From positions 434,001 through 498,000 of the forward strand of contig NZ_VFMK01000001.1 in the NCBI RefSeq assembly GCF_006715025.1: a stretch of DNA of 64,000 nt. The letters are read 5' to 3'. This stretch comes from Serratia fonticola. GTDB lineage: Bacteria > Pseudomonadota > Gammaproteobacteria > Enterobacterales > Enterobacteriaceae. The notes under the pieces were generated by a model, which worked only from the letters and a program-made list of their open reading frames with translations, was not told the origin of the DNA and ran no database searches. Positions 50,279-59,810 of the stretch are shown in pieces; positions within the stretch are counted from its first letter, which is position 1; every line of letters starts with the position of its first letter. Both the position numbers and the translations under genes were made by a program.

Positions 50279-51427
50279 TCACAGCGCGGCTAAATACAGC
50301 GCACGAACCTGTTCGCGATCTGCCGTGCGTGGGTTGCAAGGGGCGCATGGGTCAGCCAGCGCTTTATCTAACCAGCCTTCGATATCGGCTTCCTTGATAC
50401 CCAGAGCTGAGAAACCTGTCGGGATGCCCACGCGCAGCGAAAGCGCGCGAATGGCGGCTATCGCCAGATGGCTGGCCTGTTCTTCGTTCATGCCTTGCGT
50501 GTCTGCCCCTATTACCTGCGCAATACGGGCAAAGCGAGCCACGGCATTCGGGCGGTTAAACTCTTCGACTATCGGCAGCAGGATGGCATTGCAGACGCCG
50601 TGCGGCAGATTGTGGGTCGCGCCTGGCTGGTGAGCCAATGCGTGCACCAGACCAAGCCCGGCGCTGTTGAACGCCATCCCAGCCAGGTATTGCCCATAGG
50701 CCATCATTTCCCGCGCTTGCAGGTTTTTGCCGTCATCTACCGCGGCAGGTAGCCAGGTGCTAATCAGGCGGATGGCTTCCAGCGCCGAGTGATCGGTCAG
50801 CGGGTGAGCGCCCACGGAAACATAGGCTTCCACCGCGTGGGTCAGCGCGTCCATACCGGTGGCGGCAGTCACGCTGGCTGGAATATCCAACATCACCTGC
50901 GGGTCGTCCACAGCGATGTCAGGGATGATGTTGGTGTCGATGATCACTTCTTTGACGTGGCGCCGGCTGTCGATGATCACCGCGTTGCTGGTCATCTCGG
51001 CTGCGGTGCCTGCAGTGGTATTGATCGCCACCAAAGCTACGCCCGGATGTTTGACGTTGCCAACGCCGGAATAGGCGGTAGAGGGGCCAGGGTTGCCGGT
51101 GAGGATTTTGATCGCCTTGGCGGTATCGATTGGACTGCCGCCGCCGAAGGCAATCAGATAGTCGCACTGCTGCTGTTTGAACGCTTGCCAGCCTTGCTGC
51201 ACCAGTTCTTCGGTAGGGTTGGGAAATACCTCATTGAACATGGCATAAGGCAGAGCATGCTGTTGCATGGCGCTGAATAGCCCTTCCAGCAGGCCGAGCT
51301 CAACCAACTGACCGTCGGTGACGATCAGCGCCTTACCCCATTGCTTCTGTGTCAGCAGCTTGACCATATCTTCAATGGCGCCGCAGCCGTGCAAACTGAT
51401 TTTCGGTAATGCCAGCATGAAACTCAT
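50279..51427 (-). CDS. fucO: Lactaldehyde reductase, iron-dependent
   Basis: A 382-residue group III alcohol dehydrogenase that reduces L-lactaldehyde to 1,2-propanediol, the way cells ferment rhamnose. The NAD loop GGGSPIDTAKAI and iron-binding HALAHQPGATHNLPHGVCN are intact, with an upstream Asp-His pair. AGGAGC sets the start at 51427. In E. coli FucO is encoded in the fuc locus; here the gene sits between rhaD and rhaM, linking reduction to the rha operon. The name is given by activity class. Confidence 0.88.
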   Translation of the reverse strand: MSFMLALPKISLHGCGAIEDMVKLLTQKQWGKALIVTDGQLVELGLLEGLFSAMQQHALPYAMFNEVFPNPTEELVQQGWQAFKQQQCDYLIAFGGGSPIDTAKAIKILTGNPGPSTAYSGVGNVKHPGVALVAINTTAGTAAEMTSNAVIIDSRRHVKEVIIDTNIIPDIAVDDPQVMLDIPASVTAATGMDALTHAVEAYVSVGAHPLTDHSALEAIRLISTWLPAAVDDGKNLQAREMMAYGQYLAGMAFNSAGLGLVHALAHQPGATHNLPHGVCNAILLPIVEEFNRPNAVARFARIAQVIGADTQGMNEEQASHLAIAAIRALSLRVGIPTGFSALGIKEADIEGWLDKALADPCAPCNPRTADREQVRALYLAAL

Positions 51428-51494
51428 GATATTGCTCCTGAAATGAGAAACCGTTGTGATGCGCCCGCCGTAGCGGACGCAGGGCACCGACGTC

Positions 51495-52319
51495 TCAATC
51501 CTTGAGCGCGGCGGCCAGTGGCGTTACGCCGAAACGCTTGGCCAACGCCGTCAGTTGGCTGCCGGAAATGGTTTGCTTCTTGCCACCCATCGACAGTACT
51601 TTCACCATGATCTCGGCCGATTTTTCTGCGGTGTCGATCAGGCCGAAAGCGTCGTCCAGCGTTGGGCCAGAGCCGAAAATGCCATGGAACGGCCACAGTA
51701 CCAGACTGTGTTCCTGCATCTGTTCGGCGGTCTGGGTGCCGATGCCGTCGGTTCCTGGCACCATCCAGGGCACGATGCCTATGCCGTCTGGGAACACCAC
51801 CAGGCACTCGGTGCTGCCTTCCCACAACAGGCGGGTGAAGCTGGCGTTGTCCAATTCCTGCACAAAGCTTAGGGCGATCAGGTTGGTGGCATGGCAGTGC
51901 ATGATGACGCGATCACGGCCAGAGGTGACGTTCATGCGCACGATGTGCGACTGGAAGTGAGCCGCCAGTTCCGAGGTTGGAAAACCTCCCTGCGAAAGCC
52001 CCCAGTGGATGTGGTATGCGGTGCCGTTGTGGTTCAGTTGCAACAGCACCAGATTCTCTTGTGGCGCCAACTGCACGTTGCGGAAGAACTTGCCTGAACC
52101 GGTGACCAGGAACCAGCAGTTGGCCAGTTCGGTTGCCGGTTGCGTTAGCTCTACGCAACGCGGATCGGCCACGAAATCGCTACGGAAAGGCTCAACATCT
52201 TCCGCCAAAAGCCGCAGGCTGACGTTGCCGCCGTTGCGCTCATCCCAGCCTTTTAGCCACATGTCGCTGGTGGCTTTGATCATGCCCTGGACGAACCAGG
52301 AGGAAACTATCTGTTGCAT
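51495..52319 (-). CDS. rhaD: Rhamnulose-1-phosphate aldolase
   Basis: A 274-residue class II aldolase that splits L-rhamnulose 1-phosphate into dihydroxyacetone phosphate and L-lactaldehyde. The zinc ligands are the His pair in VIMHCHATNL and a downstream His in the FPDGIGIVPWMVPGT to EHSLVLWPFHG stretch. The ATG at 52319 is decided by the rhaA stop 10 bases upstream and an AGGAGG ribosome site. Confidence 0.96.
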   Translation of the reverse strand: MQQIVSSWFVQGMIKATSDMWLKGWDERNGGNVSLRLLAEDVEPFRSDFVADPRCVELTQPATELANCWFLVTGSGKFFRNVQLAPQENLVLLQLNHNGTAYHIHWGLSQGGFPTSELAAHFQSHIVRMNVTSGRDRVIMHCHATNLIALSFVQELDNASFTRLLWEGSTECLVVFPDGIGIVPWMVPGTDGIGTQTAEQMQEHSLVLWPFHGIFGSGPTLDDAFGLIDTAEKSAEIMVKVLSMGGKKQTISGSQLTALAKRFGVTPLAAALKD

Positions 52320-52329
52320 TGCGCTACCC

Positions 52330-53586
52330 TTAACGTTGGCTGAGGATCTGTTGTTCGTAGTTGCGTACGTTGTTGAGCCAGCTGGCATCGGCCGGGACAT
52401 CGTTACGCTGACAGTAGGTTTCCCACACGGCTTGCCATGGCAGGCATTTCTGTTCTTCCAGCAAGGCCAGGCGGGCGGTGTAATCGCCGCTCTCTTCGAT
52501 CTTGCGCAGCATCTCGGTCGGCTCCAGCAGCGCACGCAGCAGGGCTTTCTTCATGTTGCGGGTACCGATCACCCAGGCGGCGATGCGGTTGATGGAGGCG
52601 TCGAAGAAGTCCAGGCCGATGTGGACGCGGTTGAACAGGTTGTTGCGCACGATCTCACCGGCAATCGCCTGCGTTTCGTCGTCCAGCAGCACCACGTGGT
52701 CACTGTCCCAGCGTACCGGGCGGCTAACGTGCAGCAGCAGGCGTGGTACATACAGCATGGCGCTGGAGATCTTGTCGGAGATCACTTCGGTTGGGTGGAA
52801 GTGGCCCGCATCCAGACAGAGTGCGGTCTGGCGGCTGGTGGCATAGCCGAGATAAAACTCGTTGGAACCCACGGTGTAGCTCTCTGCGCCAATGCCGAAC
52901 AGCTTGCTTTCCACCGCGTCGATATGGTGTGCCGGGTCGAGTTTTTCGCTAATTACTTCGTCCAGCGCGCTCATCAGACGCTGGCGCGGTGCCAGGCGAT
53001 CGATCGGCGTATCTTTCATACCGTCCGGGATCCAGATGTTCATCACCGAAGGCGTACCGAGCTGTTCGCCAAAATAGGCCGAGACGCGGCGGCTAGCCTG
53101 GCAATGTTCAATCCAGAACTGACGGATTTCCGGGTTGGCATGTGACAGCGTAAAACCGTCGGCGCTCAGCGGGTGCGAGAAGCATGACGGGTTGAAATCC
53201 AGCCCCAACTGGTGCTGTTTGGCCCACTCCACCCAGTTTTTAAAATGGCGTGGTTCAATTTTGTTACGGGCTACCGGGGCATCCGACTCCAGATAGATCG
53301 CGTGCAGGTTCAGGCGTTTCGGGCCAGGGATCAGCGCCAAAGCCTGTTCCAGATCGGCCCGCAGCTCTTTGGCGTTGCGCGCTTTGCCCGGGTAGTTGCC
53401 GGTGGCCTGAATGCCGCCGGTCAGGGAGCCTTCCGGATTTTCGAACCCGGCCACGTCATCTCCTTGCCAGCAGTGCATCGACACTGGCAGGGTTTCCATA
53501 GCGCTAATCGCGGCTTCAACGTCCACGCCAACGGCAGCAAAGCGCTGTTTTGCCAGTTCCCAAGCTTGATCGATCGAGCTTTTCAT
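52330..53586 (-). CDS. rhaA: L-rhamnose isomerase
   Basis: A 418-residue metal-dependent isomerase converting L-rhamnose to L-rhamnulose. The blocks PVSMHCWQGDDVAGFENPEG, VGSNEFYLGYATSRQTALCLD and DSDHVVLLDDETQAI hold metal and substrate residues. I choose the ATG at 53586, which overlaps the rhaB stop (ATGA), over a TTG two codons upstream. Confidence 0.97.
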   Translation of the reverse strand: MKSSIDQAWELAKQRFAAVGVDVEAAISAMETLPVSMHCWQGDDVAGFENPEGSLTGGIQATGNYPGKARNAKELRADLEQALALIPGPKRLNLHAIYLESDAPVARNKIEPRHFKNWVEWAKQHQLGLDFNPSCFSHPLSADGFTLSHANPEIRQFWIEHCQASRRVSAYFGEQLGTPSVMNIWIPDGMKDTPIDRLAPRQRLMSALDEVISEKLDPAHHIDAVESKLFGIGAESYTVGSNEFYLGYATSRQTALCLDAGHFHPTEVISDKISSAMLYVPRLLLHVSRPVRWDSDHVVLLDDETQAIAGEIVRNNLFNRVHIGLDFFDASINRIAAWVIGTRNMKKALLRALLEPTEMLRKIEESGDYTARLALLEEQKCLPWQAVWETYCQRNDVPADASWLNNVRNYEQQILSQR

Positions 53587-55052
53587 ATGCAAAGTTCCTT
53601 AGGTAATTGACTCAACGACTGAAATTGCGACCAGTGGGCGGCAAAGTCTGGATTGTCGCGAGGGGTAAAGTGTTGTAGTGGGAAGTTCTGTGCCACGATG
53701 CGGCGGAATTGCCCAATGTCGCTGACGGCGTCCAAGGCCATCAACTGGCAGCCGACGTTGCCCAGGGTTGAGGCTTCGATTGGCCCGGCGCTGATGGCCA
53801 GCCCGCAGGCATCGGCACACAGCTGATTAAGAAAATGGTTCTGGCTGCCGCCGCCGACGATATGCAGATGGCTGAGTGGGCGGCCGTGCATCGTCGCCAA
53901 CTCCTGTGCGACCTGGCGGTAGAGCATGGCGAGGCTGTCGAAGATGCAGCGCACCAGTTGGGCCGCGGTTTCCGGCACCAGCATCCCGCGCTCGCGGCAG
54001 CTGTCCTGAATGGTTTGGCACATGTTGGCCGGGTTGATAAAACGATCGTCATTGGGGTTAATCAATGAACGACAGGCTGGCTGTTGGGCCGCCTGAGCGA
54101 TCAGGGCTGGCAGATCGCTGATGTTCAATTCCTGCGTGGCGCGTTGCAGCAGCCAAAGGCCCATGATGTTTTTCAGCACCCGATAGCCCGTTGCGCCGCC
54201 CTCATTGGTGATATTGGCCGCCAATGATGCCGGGTGAACCACCGGGACTGGGCTTTCGATGCCCATCAGCGACCAGGTGCCGGAGCTTAGATAGGCGGCA
54301 TTGGCATCTTGCAATGGCGTTGCAAGTACCGCGCTGGCGGTGTCGTGCGTTGCCACGGCAATCACCGGGATCTGCTGGCCGCTGGGGCTGGTCCAATAGC
54401 CCACGCGGTTGCCTGGTGGCGTTGGTTTGCCAAACCAGCTGGCAGGTACCCCGGCCCAGGCCAACAGTTCCTCATCCCATTGATCGCTTTCAATATTCAG
54501 GAGCTGGGTGGTGCTGGCATTGGTGTATTCCCAGTTCAGTTCCCCTGTCAGGCGAAAGTGCAGGTAATCTGGGATCAGCAGCAGGTGAGCCACGCGATCT
54601 AACCGTTCTGGCTGCTGTTCGCGCAGGGCACGCAGTTGGTACAGCGTATTGAAAGGCAGGAATTGAATGCCGGTGCGTTGATAGATATTGCTGCGGCCCA
54701 GATCCTGCTGGGCTGTTGCCATCAGCCCCTGGGTGCGGGCATCACGGTAGGACACGGCCTGGCCGACCCGCTCACCTTGCGCATCCAACAGTACAAAATC
54801 GACACCCCAGGTATCTATGCCGATGCTATCAAGGCGAATGCCTTCGGCATCAAGCTGTGCGAGTGCCTGGCGGATATTGCCTTCCAGCGCATCCAGATCC
54901 CAGCAGTCTTGCCCGGCCCGGTGCTGCAAACGGTTGGTGAAGCGGCTGACTTCACGCAGTTGGAGTTGCTGCTGTTGCGGTTGATAGCTCGCCAGCATCA
55001 CTCGTCCACTGGAGGCTCCAAGGTCGATGGCGACAGTATTGCGAATAGTCAT
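53583..55052 (-). CDS. rhaB: Rhamnulokinase
   Basis: A 489-residue FGGY-family kinase that phosphorylates L-rhamnulose. The ATP-site opening is TVAIDLGASSGRVMLA and the second motif HIVGGGSQNHFLNQLCADA; the catalytic Asp lies in GIDTWGVDFVLLD. The ATG at 55052 matches the known N-terminus; the frame upstream is noncoding. First gene of the operon, transcribed away from rhaS. Confidence 0.96.
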   Translation of the reverse strand: MTIRNTVAIDLGASSGRVMLASYQPQQQQLQLREVSRFTNRLQHRAGQDCWDLDALEGNIRQALAQLDAEGIRLDSIGIDTWGVDFVLLDAQGERVGQAVSYRDARTQGLMATAQQDLGRSNIYQRTGIQFLPFNTLYQLRALREQQPERLDRVAHLLLIPDYLHFRLTGELNWEYTNASTTQLLNIESDQWDEELLAWAGVPASWFGKPTPPGNRVGYWTSPSGQQIPVIAVATHDTASAVLATPLQDANAAYLSSGTWSLMGIESPVPVVHPASLAANITNEGGATGYRVLKNIMGLWLLQRATQELNISDLPALIAQAAQQPACRSLINPNDDRFINPANMCQTIQDSCRERGMLVPETAAQLVRCIFDSLAMLYRQVAQELATMHGRPLSHLHIVGGGSQNHFLNQLCADACGLAISAGPIEASTLGNVGCQLMALDAVSDIGQFRRIVAQNFPLQHFTPRDNPDFAAHWSQFQSLSQLPKELCI

Positions 55053-55099
55053 GAGAGAAAGCCCGTGATTGCTTGATGCGAGCAGTGTAGGAAGTTGCC

Positions 55100-55178
55100 G
55101 CTGCCTGGGCCTTCTCGCCACTGCCAACGCCTGAGGGGGATTGGCAAAATGGCAAAGGTAAAGGTGAAGTAGCTCACA
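55100..55178 (-). promoter_or_regulatory. rhaB promoter region with CRP and RhaS sites
   Basis: GGTGA-AGTAGC-TCACA (55163-55178) matches the CRP consensus closely. Next to it, on the minus strand, CCTTTGCCATTTTGCCAATC and GGCAGTGGCGAGAAGG resemble the RhaS half-sites and start region of the E. coli rhaB promoter. The 320-base gap to rhaS (55053-55375) is thus a shared control region, with CRP probably also serving rhaSR. Confidence 0.65.
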
Positions 55179-55375
55179 GTTTGCGACTCGGGCCGAATTT
55201 CGTCAGGTTGTGACCTTGTACGCATTTCTCAACATTGCTACGGCTTTCTTAAAAAACGCGCAGCTTTAGCGCGCTTTTCGGTCAAAACCTTAAGGTTTGT
55301 TGCCGGATGCTTCTCTTACTATCGATAACCGACGTTGCGCGGTAATCCCGCCGCGCCAAAGCTCCGGGGGGCAAG

Positions 55376-56197
55376 ATGAACCTATTGCACAGTAGTGATT
55401 TTTTCCCTTCCTGCAGCGCGCCCGTGGTGATCGAACCTCGCGAGCCGCAGCAGGCTTTTCCAGAACATCATCATGATTTTTACGAAATTGTGATTGTCGA
55501 GCAGGGGGCGGGGGTGCATGTGTTTAATGGCAACCCTTTTACCCTCAATAGCGGTTGCGTCTGCTTTGTGCGCGATCACGATCGCCACCTGTTTGAACAG
55601 ACCGACGGCCTGATCCTGACCAATATTCTGTTCCGGGCACCGGACGCCTTCCGCTTTGTCTCCGGCGTGGAGCAGTTCCTGCCGCGCGAGTCTGATGGCG
55701 TCTACCCGGCCCATTGGCGCATCAGTCAGCAAGTGTTGCAACAGGTCAAGGGGCTGATTGCGCAGCTCGCGGCGGCACCTGCAGGTGAGCGGCCAGAAGA
55801 GATAGCGCTGCATGAAAGTGTCTTTATGCAGCTGTTGGTGCAGCTGTGGCAGGGCTGTCTGGCCCGGCAGGGGGACGATCAGGAGGGGCGTTTGCATCAG
55901 CTGTTGGACTGGCTCCAGGGCCACTATGCCGAATCGATCGAATGGTCCGAACTGGCCGATCGCTTTGCCATCCCGCTGCGTACGCTGCACCGGCAGCTGA
56001 AACAGCACACCAATATGACGCCACAGCGCTACCTGACCCACCTGCGTTTGCTACAGGCTCGCCATATGCTGTGCCACAGCGATAGCAGCATCACCGATAT
56101 CGCTTTTCGCTGTGGTTTCGGCGACAGCAACCATTTTTCGACCCTGTTCAAGCGTGAGTTTACCTGTCCACCCCGTGCGCTACGTGGTATGCGCTAG
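55376..56197 (+). CDS. rhaS: Rhamnose activator RhaS
   Basis: A 273-residue AraC-family activator. The N-terminal cupin binds rhamnose (PEHHHDFYEIVIVEQGAG). The two C-terminal helix-turn-helix motifs show LADRFAIPLRTLHRQLKQHT and ITDIAFRCGFGDSNHFSTLFKRE. It activates rhaBAD and rhaT. Divergent from rhaB and 85 bases before rhaR. Confidence 0.95.
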   Translation: MNLLHSSDFFPSCSAPVVIEPREPQQAFPEHHHDFYEIVIVEQGAGVHVFNGNPFTLNSGCVCFVRDHDRHLFEQTDGLILTNILFRAPDAFRFVSGVEQFLPRESDGVYPAHWRISQQVLQQVKGLIAQLAAAPAGERPEEIALHESVFMQLLVQLWQGCLARQGDDQEGRLHQLLDWLQGHYAESIEWSELADRFAIPLRTLHRQLKQHTNMTPQRYLTHLRLLQARHMLCHSDSSITDIAFRCGFGDSNHFSTLFKREFTCPPRALRGMR

Positions 56198-56282
56198 TGG
56201 CGTGAAAATCACGACTGCATCAATTTTCCTCGCCGCGTGTTCGGCAATAATGCCCAGTCGTACCAACCAGGAAAGGTGTGAG

Positions 56283-57122
56283 ATGAGGGAGACGTTACTG
56301 TTAGAGAGCCGCGATTATCTGCCCTCGGTACAGATGCCGGTGGCCGTGGCGGAGCGCTATCCCCAGATGGGATTTGCCACGCATACTCACCAGTTTTGCG
56401 AGATTGTGATCGTTTGGCGTGGCAATGGCCTGCACGTGCTGAACGATCGCCCTTACCGGATCACCTGCGGGGATATTTTTTATATCCGTGCCAGCGATTG
56501 CCACAGCTACGAGTCGGTACACGATCTGGTGCTGGATAACGTCATCTATTGCCCGGAGCGTCTGCGATTGAATGCCCAGTGGGAAAGCCTGCTGCCGCCG
56601 TTTGATACCTCCAGCGAGCGCTACTGGCGGCTCTCTACCCAAGGCATGGCGCAGGCCCGGCCGATTATCGCCCAGCTTTCGCAGGAGAGCCGTAAAACCG
56701 ACTCGTTATCGATCCAGTTGACGGAGGCTTTGTTGCTGCAATTGGCGATCGTGCTCAAACGCTATCGCTATGCGGTGGACTGCGTGCATATGTTGCCGGA
56801 CGGCGAACAGTTGGATTTGCTGATGGCAGCGTTGCAGAACGGCATCGACGGCGACTTTGATCTGCCGGCTTTTTGCCGGCAGCATCAGTTGACCGAGCGG
56901 GCGCTGAAGCTGCTGTTCCGCCAGCAAACCGGCATGACCATCAACCACTATCTGCGCCAGCTCCGTTTATGCCAGGCCAAACGTCTGCTACGCCGCAGTG
57001 AATACCGCATCAGCGATATTGCCGCCCGATGCGGGTTTGAAGACAGTAACTATTTTTCCGTGGTGTTCACGCGCGAGGCCGGAATGACCCCGCGCGAGTA
57101 TCGCCAACGGTTTATCGCCTAG
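56283..57122 (+). CDS. rhaR: Rhamnose activator RhaR
   Basis: A 279-residue AraC-family activator of rhaSR. It has a cupin (FATHTHQFCEIVIVWRGNG) and a C-terminal DNA-binding part with FCRQHQLTERALKLLFRQQT and ISDIAARCGFEDSNYFSVVF. AGGAAAGGTGTGAG sets the ATG at 56283; the open frame upstream overlaps rhaS and is not used. Convergent with the isomerase-like gene, with a 3-base gap. Confidence 0.95.
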   Translation: MRETLLLESRDYLPSVQMPVAVAERYPQMGFATHTHQFCEIVIVWRGNGLHVLNDRPYRITCGDIFYIRASDCHSYESVHDLVLDNVIYCPERLRLNAQWESLLPPFDTSSERYWRLSTQGMAQARPIIAQLSQESRKTDSLSIQLTEALLLQLAIVLKRYRYAVDCVHMLPDGEQLDLLMAALQNGIDGDFDLPAFCRQHQLTERALKLLFRQQTGMTINHYLRQLRLCQAKRLLRRSEYRISDIAARCGFEDSNYFSVVFTREAGMTPREYRQRFIA

Positions 57123-57125
57123 AGG

Positions 57126-58550
57126 CTAGGCGATCCGGTTCGTGCGGATATGCAATATCTGGGCGAGTTTTTCCAGCCGTTCTCCCTGATGGCCAATGCC
57201 GATAGCGCAGTGGTGGGCAGGGCCAGCCAAGGACCACTCACGGGTAAAGGTTCTGGCATCCAGGCTGAAACGGTAGCGGCTGTTGGTATTGCCGATATCC
57301 AGCGTTTCCCCCGGTACCGACTGCCCTTCGGCATATTGCAACACGACGTCGCCGTTACGTTCCTCAAGCACTGACAAGAAGGTGACCGGGCCGTTTTTCA
57401 CCGACATCTGAATTGAAACGCCACATCCCGGCTTGCCGTGATACACCGGCAGCGGCACCAGGCGTACATCGCCCTCTGCCATCAGCGGATGCGCAGGCCC
57501 ATCGTGGCCCCATAGCACAGCGTTATCCTCGAATTCGATGCCGTAAGGTTCGGAAAAGGATCCACCAGCTCCCAGCAGGGCGAGGATTTTCATGGCGATC
57601 GCGTTTTTGACTTCATACTCACCGGCGACCGGGATGCCTTTTTGGGTCAGCAGGGTGTTACCTGCAATCACCGACGTAACGATATTCTCGTAATCATTGC
57701 CGTTTTGTCCTTCATAGTAATAGGCCATTGCGCCCAGCCCATGCCGTTCTACCAGCCGATCCAGCGCGCAGGCGGTATGCGCAGCGCGTTGCAATTCGGC
57801 CTCTGAACAGAGCTCGTCCACCACAAAGGCGTTGTACATCTCATCCCGCTTAAGCTGGATTTGCGCTGTGGTACTTTGTTGGCGCAGAGCGTTCAGCTCG
57901 CACATTTCCAGCGGTTTGAAACGCACACCAAGCCGTGCGGAAAGGTTGGTCAGATTGCTGTAGACGTCGATCATCCCGTCGTAATAGTGGCCGAGCAGGC
58001 CGATCTGCGTGGTGCGTAACGCATTACGCAACGCGAAAGCGGTCAGCCAGTTGTCCAACTCCTGCCAGACCTGCGGATCGCCCTGTAATGCCCCCACCAG
58101 CAGTTGGTACTCGATCCCGGCGCGATTAAACACGTTGGCCAATTCGGGAGCGCTACACGCCTGGCAATGGGCAAGCCATTCGCCGGTGCGATCGCCGCGA
58201 TCTGCCATGGCGCGTATTTTCTGGTAGGGCAAACCGACCTCTGGCTGCAAGGCTAATACCAACACCGGTTTACCCAAGGCTTGCACCAGCGGTAATACGG
58301 TGGCACTCAGCGCGTAGGTGCTGATGTAAAGCACCACCACGTCTACCGGCTGGTGGCGAGCCTTGGCCAACAACGCATCGGCGGCAGCGACCGAATCCAC
58401 CAGGCCGCCACGCTGAACCCGATGGCCGCTGGAAAGGCGTTCGGCGATCTGTTCGAGGTAGCCTTCAAGGCGGGGCTTAAGGCCGTTAAACTGCGGCCAG
58501 TAAGTGTCAAGCCCGATACCAAACAGCAAAATATTCAACGGACTATTCAT
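57126..58550 (-). CDS. L-fucose/L-arabinose isomerase family protein in the rha locus
   Basis: A 474-residue protein of the fucose/arabinose-isomerase fold (COG2407-like). N-terminal part begins MNSPLNILLFGIGLDTYWPQ; the central domain holds GLLGHYYDGMIDVYSNLT and the C-terminal part VAGEYEVKNAIAMKILALLG and LWGHDGPAHPLMAEG, where isomerase metal ligands (Glu, Asp, His) would be expected. AACGAAAGATG sets the start at 58550. It follows rhaT by 10 bases and is transcribed with it, so RhaS probably controls it. The substrate is unknown; a rhamnose-related or contaminating sugar (for example L-fucose or lyxose) is plausible. Confidence 0.75.
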   Translation of the reverse strand: MNSPLNILLFGIGLDTYWPQFNGLKPRLEGYLEQIAERLSSGHRVQRGGLVDSVAAADALLAKARHQPVDVVVLYISTYALSATVLPLVQALGKPVLVLALQPEVGLPYQKIRAMADRGDRTGEWLAHCQACSAPELANVFNRAGIEYQLLVGALQGDPQVWQELDNWLTAFALRNALRTTQIGLLGHYYDGMIDVYSNLTNLSARLGVRFKPLEMCELNALRQQSTTAQIQLKRDEMYNAFVVDELCSEAELQRAAHTACALDRLVERHGLGAMAYYYEGQNGNDYENIVTSVIAGNTLLTQKGIPVAGEYEVKNAIAMKILALLGAGGSFSEPYGIEFEDNAVLWGHDGPAHPLMAEGDVRLVPLPVYHGKPGCGVSIQMSVKNGPVTFLSVLEERNGDVVLQYAEGQSVPGETLDIGNTNSRYRFSLDARTFTREWSLAGPAHHCAIGIGHQGERLEKLAQILHIRTNRIA

Positions 58551-58560
58551 CTTTCGTTCC

Positions 58561-59595
58561 TCAAGATGCCATGCCCAAGCCAACGATGTTGGCTGCCAGT
58601 ATAATCACCAGGCAACCTAGGCACAGCACTGCCACCGGCTTTCTGGTCCCGCATTTCCACTCTTTCAGCAGTAGCCCGACGATGCCGCCGCACAGTACGT
58701 AGAAACTCATGTGCAACATCCAGCTCATGTAGTCGTATTGTGCCGGGATCTTGGCGTGGCCCCAGGCGTAGAAGAAGAATTGCAGATACCACATCAGCCC
58801 GGCCAGCATCGAGAACAGCACGTTGGCGATCAGCAGCTTTTTCGGCAGTGAGAAATCGGCTTTCACCGAGAGATTTTTCAAGGTGGCCAGGCGGATCAAG
58901 CAGTAGCCCAGGTTGATCAACGCGCCGCCGCCCATAATCACCACATAGCTTGGCAGGGCAACATACAACGGATCGATGCCCAGTGATTCGGCGGCTTCAT
59001 GCATCGGTTTGGCCGCGTCCATGGCGAAGGACATCCCGGCGGAGAAAATGCCGCACATTACCGCCAGCGCCAGTCCCTTCTTGAGGTTGAACTCCTCGGC
59101 GCGGATGCCCATGGCCCGTTCTTTCAGCAAGCCTGCATAGCTGACGATCACCACGCCGACCAACGCCACAAATACCCCAACCAGCGACAGACGGCCACCT
59201 GCAGTGCCGAACAGTAGTTCAAAGCGGCCCTGCAGCAGCGGCGTCATCAATGTGCCAATGATCAACGTTATGCCGATGGCGATACCAATCCCCATCGACA
59301 TCCCGAGATAGCGCATGGTCAGGCCATAGTTGATATTGCCGATCCCCCACATGGCACCGAACAGGAACACCGGTAGCAGGGTGACGGCGCTGAATGAGCC
59401 GTAATACTGCCAAAAATCGGGCAGCAGCATATAGCTGATGGCCCAAGGCAGGATCAGCCAGGAAACGAAACCGCCGATCGACCACATGGTTTCCCAAGAC
59501 CAGTTTTTGACCTGTTTGAATGGCGCGTAGAAGCAGGCCGCACTGGCTGCCCCGACCAGATGCCAGAGTATCCCTAGCAGAATGGCGTTGTTCAT
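58561..59595 (-). CDS. rhaT: L-rhamnose/proton symporter
   Basis: A 344-residue inner-membrane transporter with ten predicted helices and the family opening MNNAILLGILWHLVGAASAA, at the expected length. Residues upstream of 59595 in the open frame are not part of the protein. In E. coli rhaT is a single gene next to sodA; here it is followed by an isomerase-like gene in one operon. RhaS and CRP control is likely. Confidence 0.96.
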   Translation of the reverse strand: MNNAILLGILWHLVGAASAACFYAPFKQVKNWSWETMWSIGGFVSWLILPWAISYMLLPDFWQYYGSFSAVTLLPVFLFGAMWGIGNINYGLTMRYLGMSMGIGIAIGITLIIGTLMTPLLQGRFELLFGTAGGRLSLVGVFVALVGVVIVSYAGLLKERAMGIRAEEFNLKKGLALAVMCGIFSAGMSFAMDAAKPMHEAAESLGIDPLYVALPSYVVIMGGGALINLGYCLIRLATLKNLSVKADFSLPKKLLIANVLFSMLAGLMWYLQFFFYAWGHAKIPAQYDYMSWMLHMSFYVLCGGIVGLLLKEWKCGTRKPVAVLCLGCLVIILAANIVGLGMAS

Positions 59596-59810
59596 CTTGT
59601 TATCCTTGTTGTTGTTGGCGTGGTGACGTAGAGCGCAGAGACCACGGATGAACAGGGAGTCTAAAGAGACACTAGGGAAGGAACCTTCGGTTGGCTGCCG
59701 GTTGCCGGGAGAGCATGGCAAAATTCAGCGGGTGCGGGTGTTGACGATCACAAATTTGGCAGGGCGGCGATCGGGCGATGTCTGGCTGGCAGGTTATCGC
59801 CCAATAGGAG

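Noticed and set aside
52009..53145. 378-aa frame antisense to rhaD and rhaA
   Set aside because: It spans two real genes on the opposite strand and the intergenic gap between them; its length comes from high GC codon bias.
55254..55280. GCGC hairpin between rhaB and rhaS as a terminator
   Set aside because: The stem is only 4-5 pairs with a mismatch and no gene upstream of it runs in that direction.
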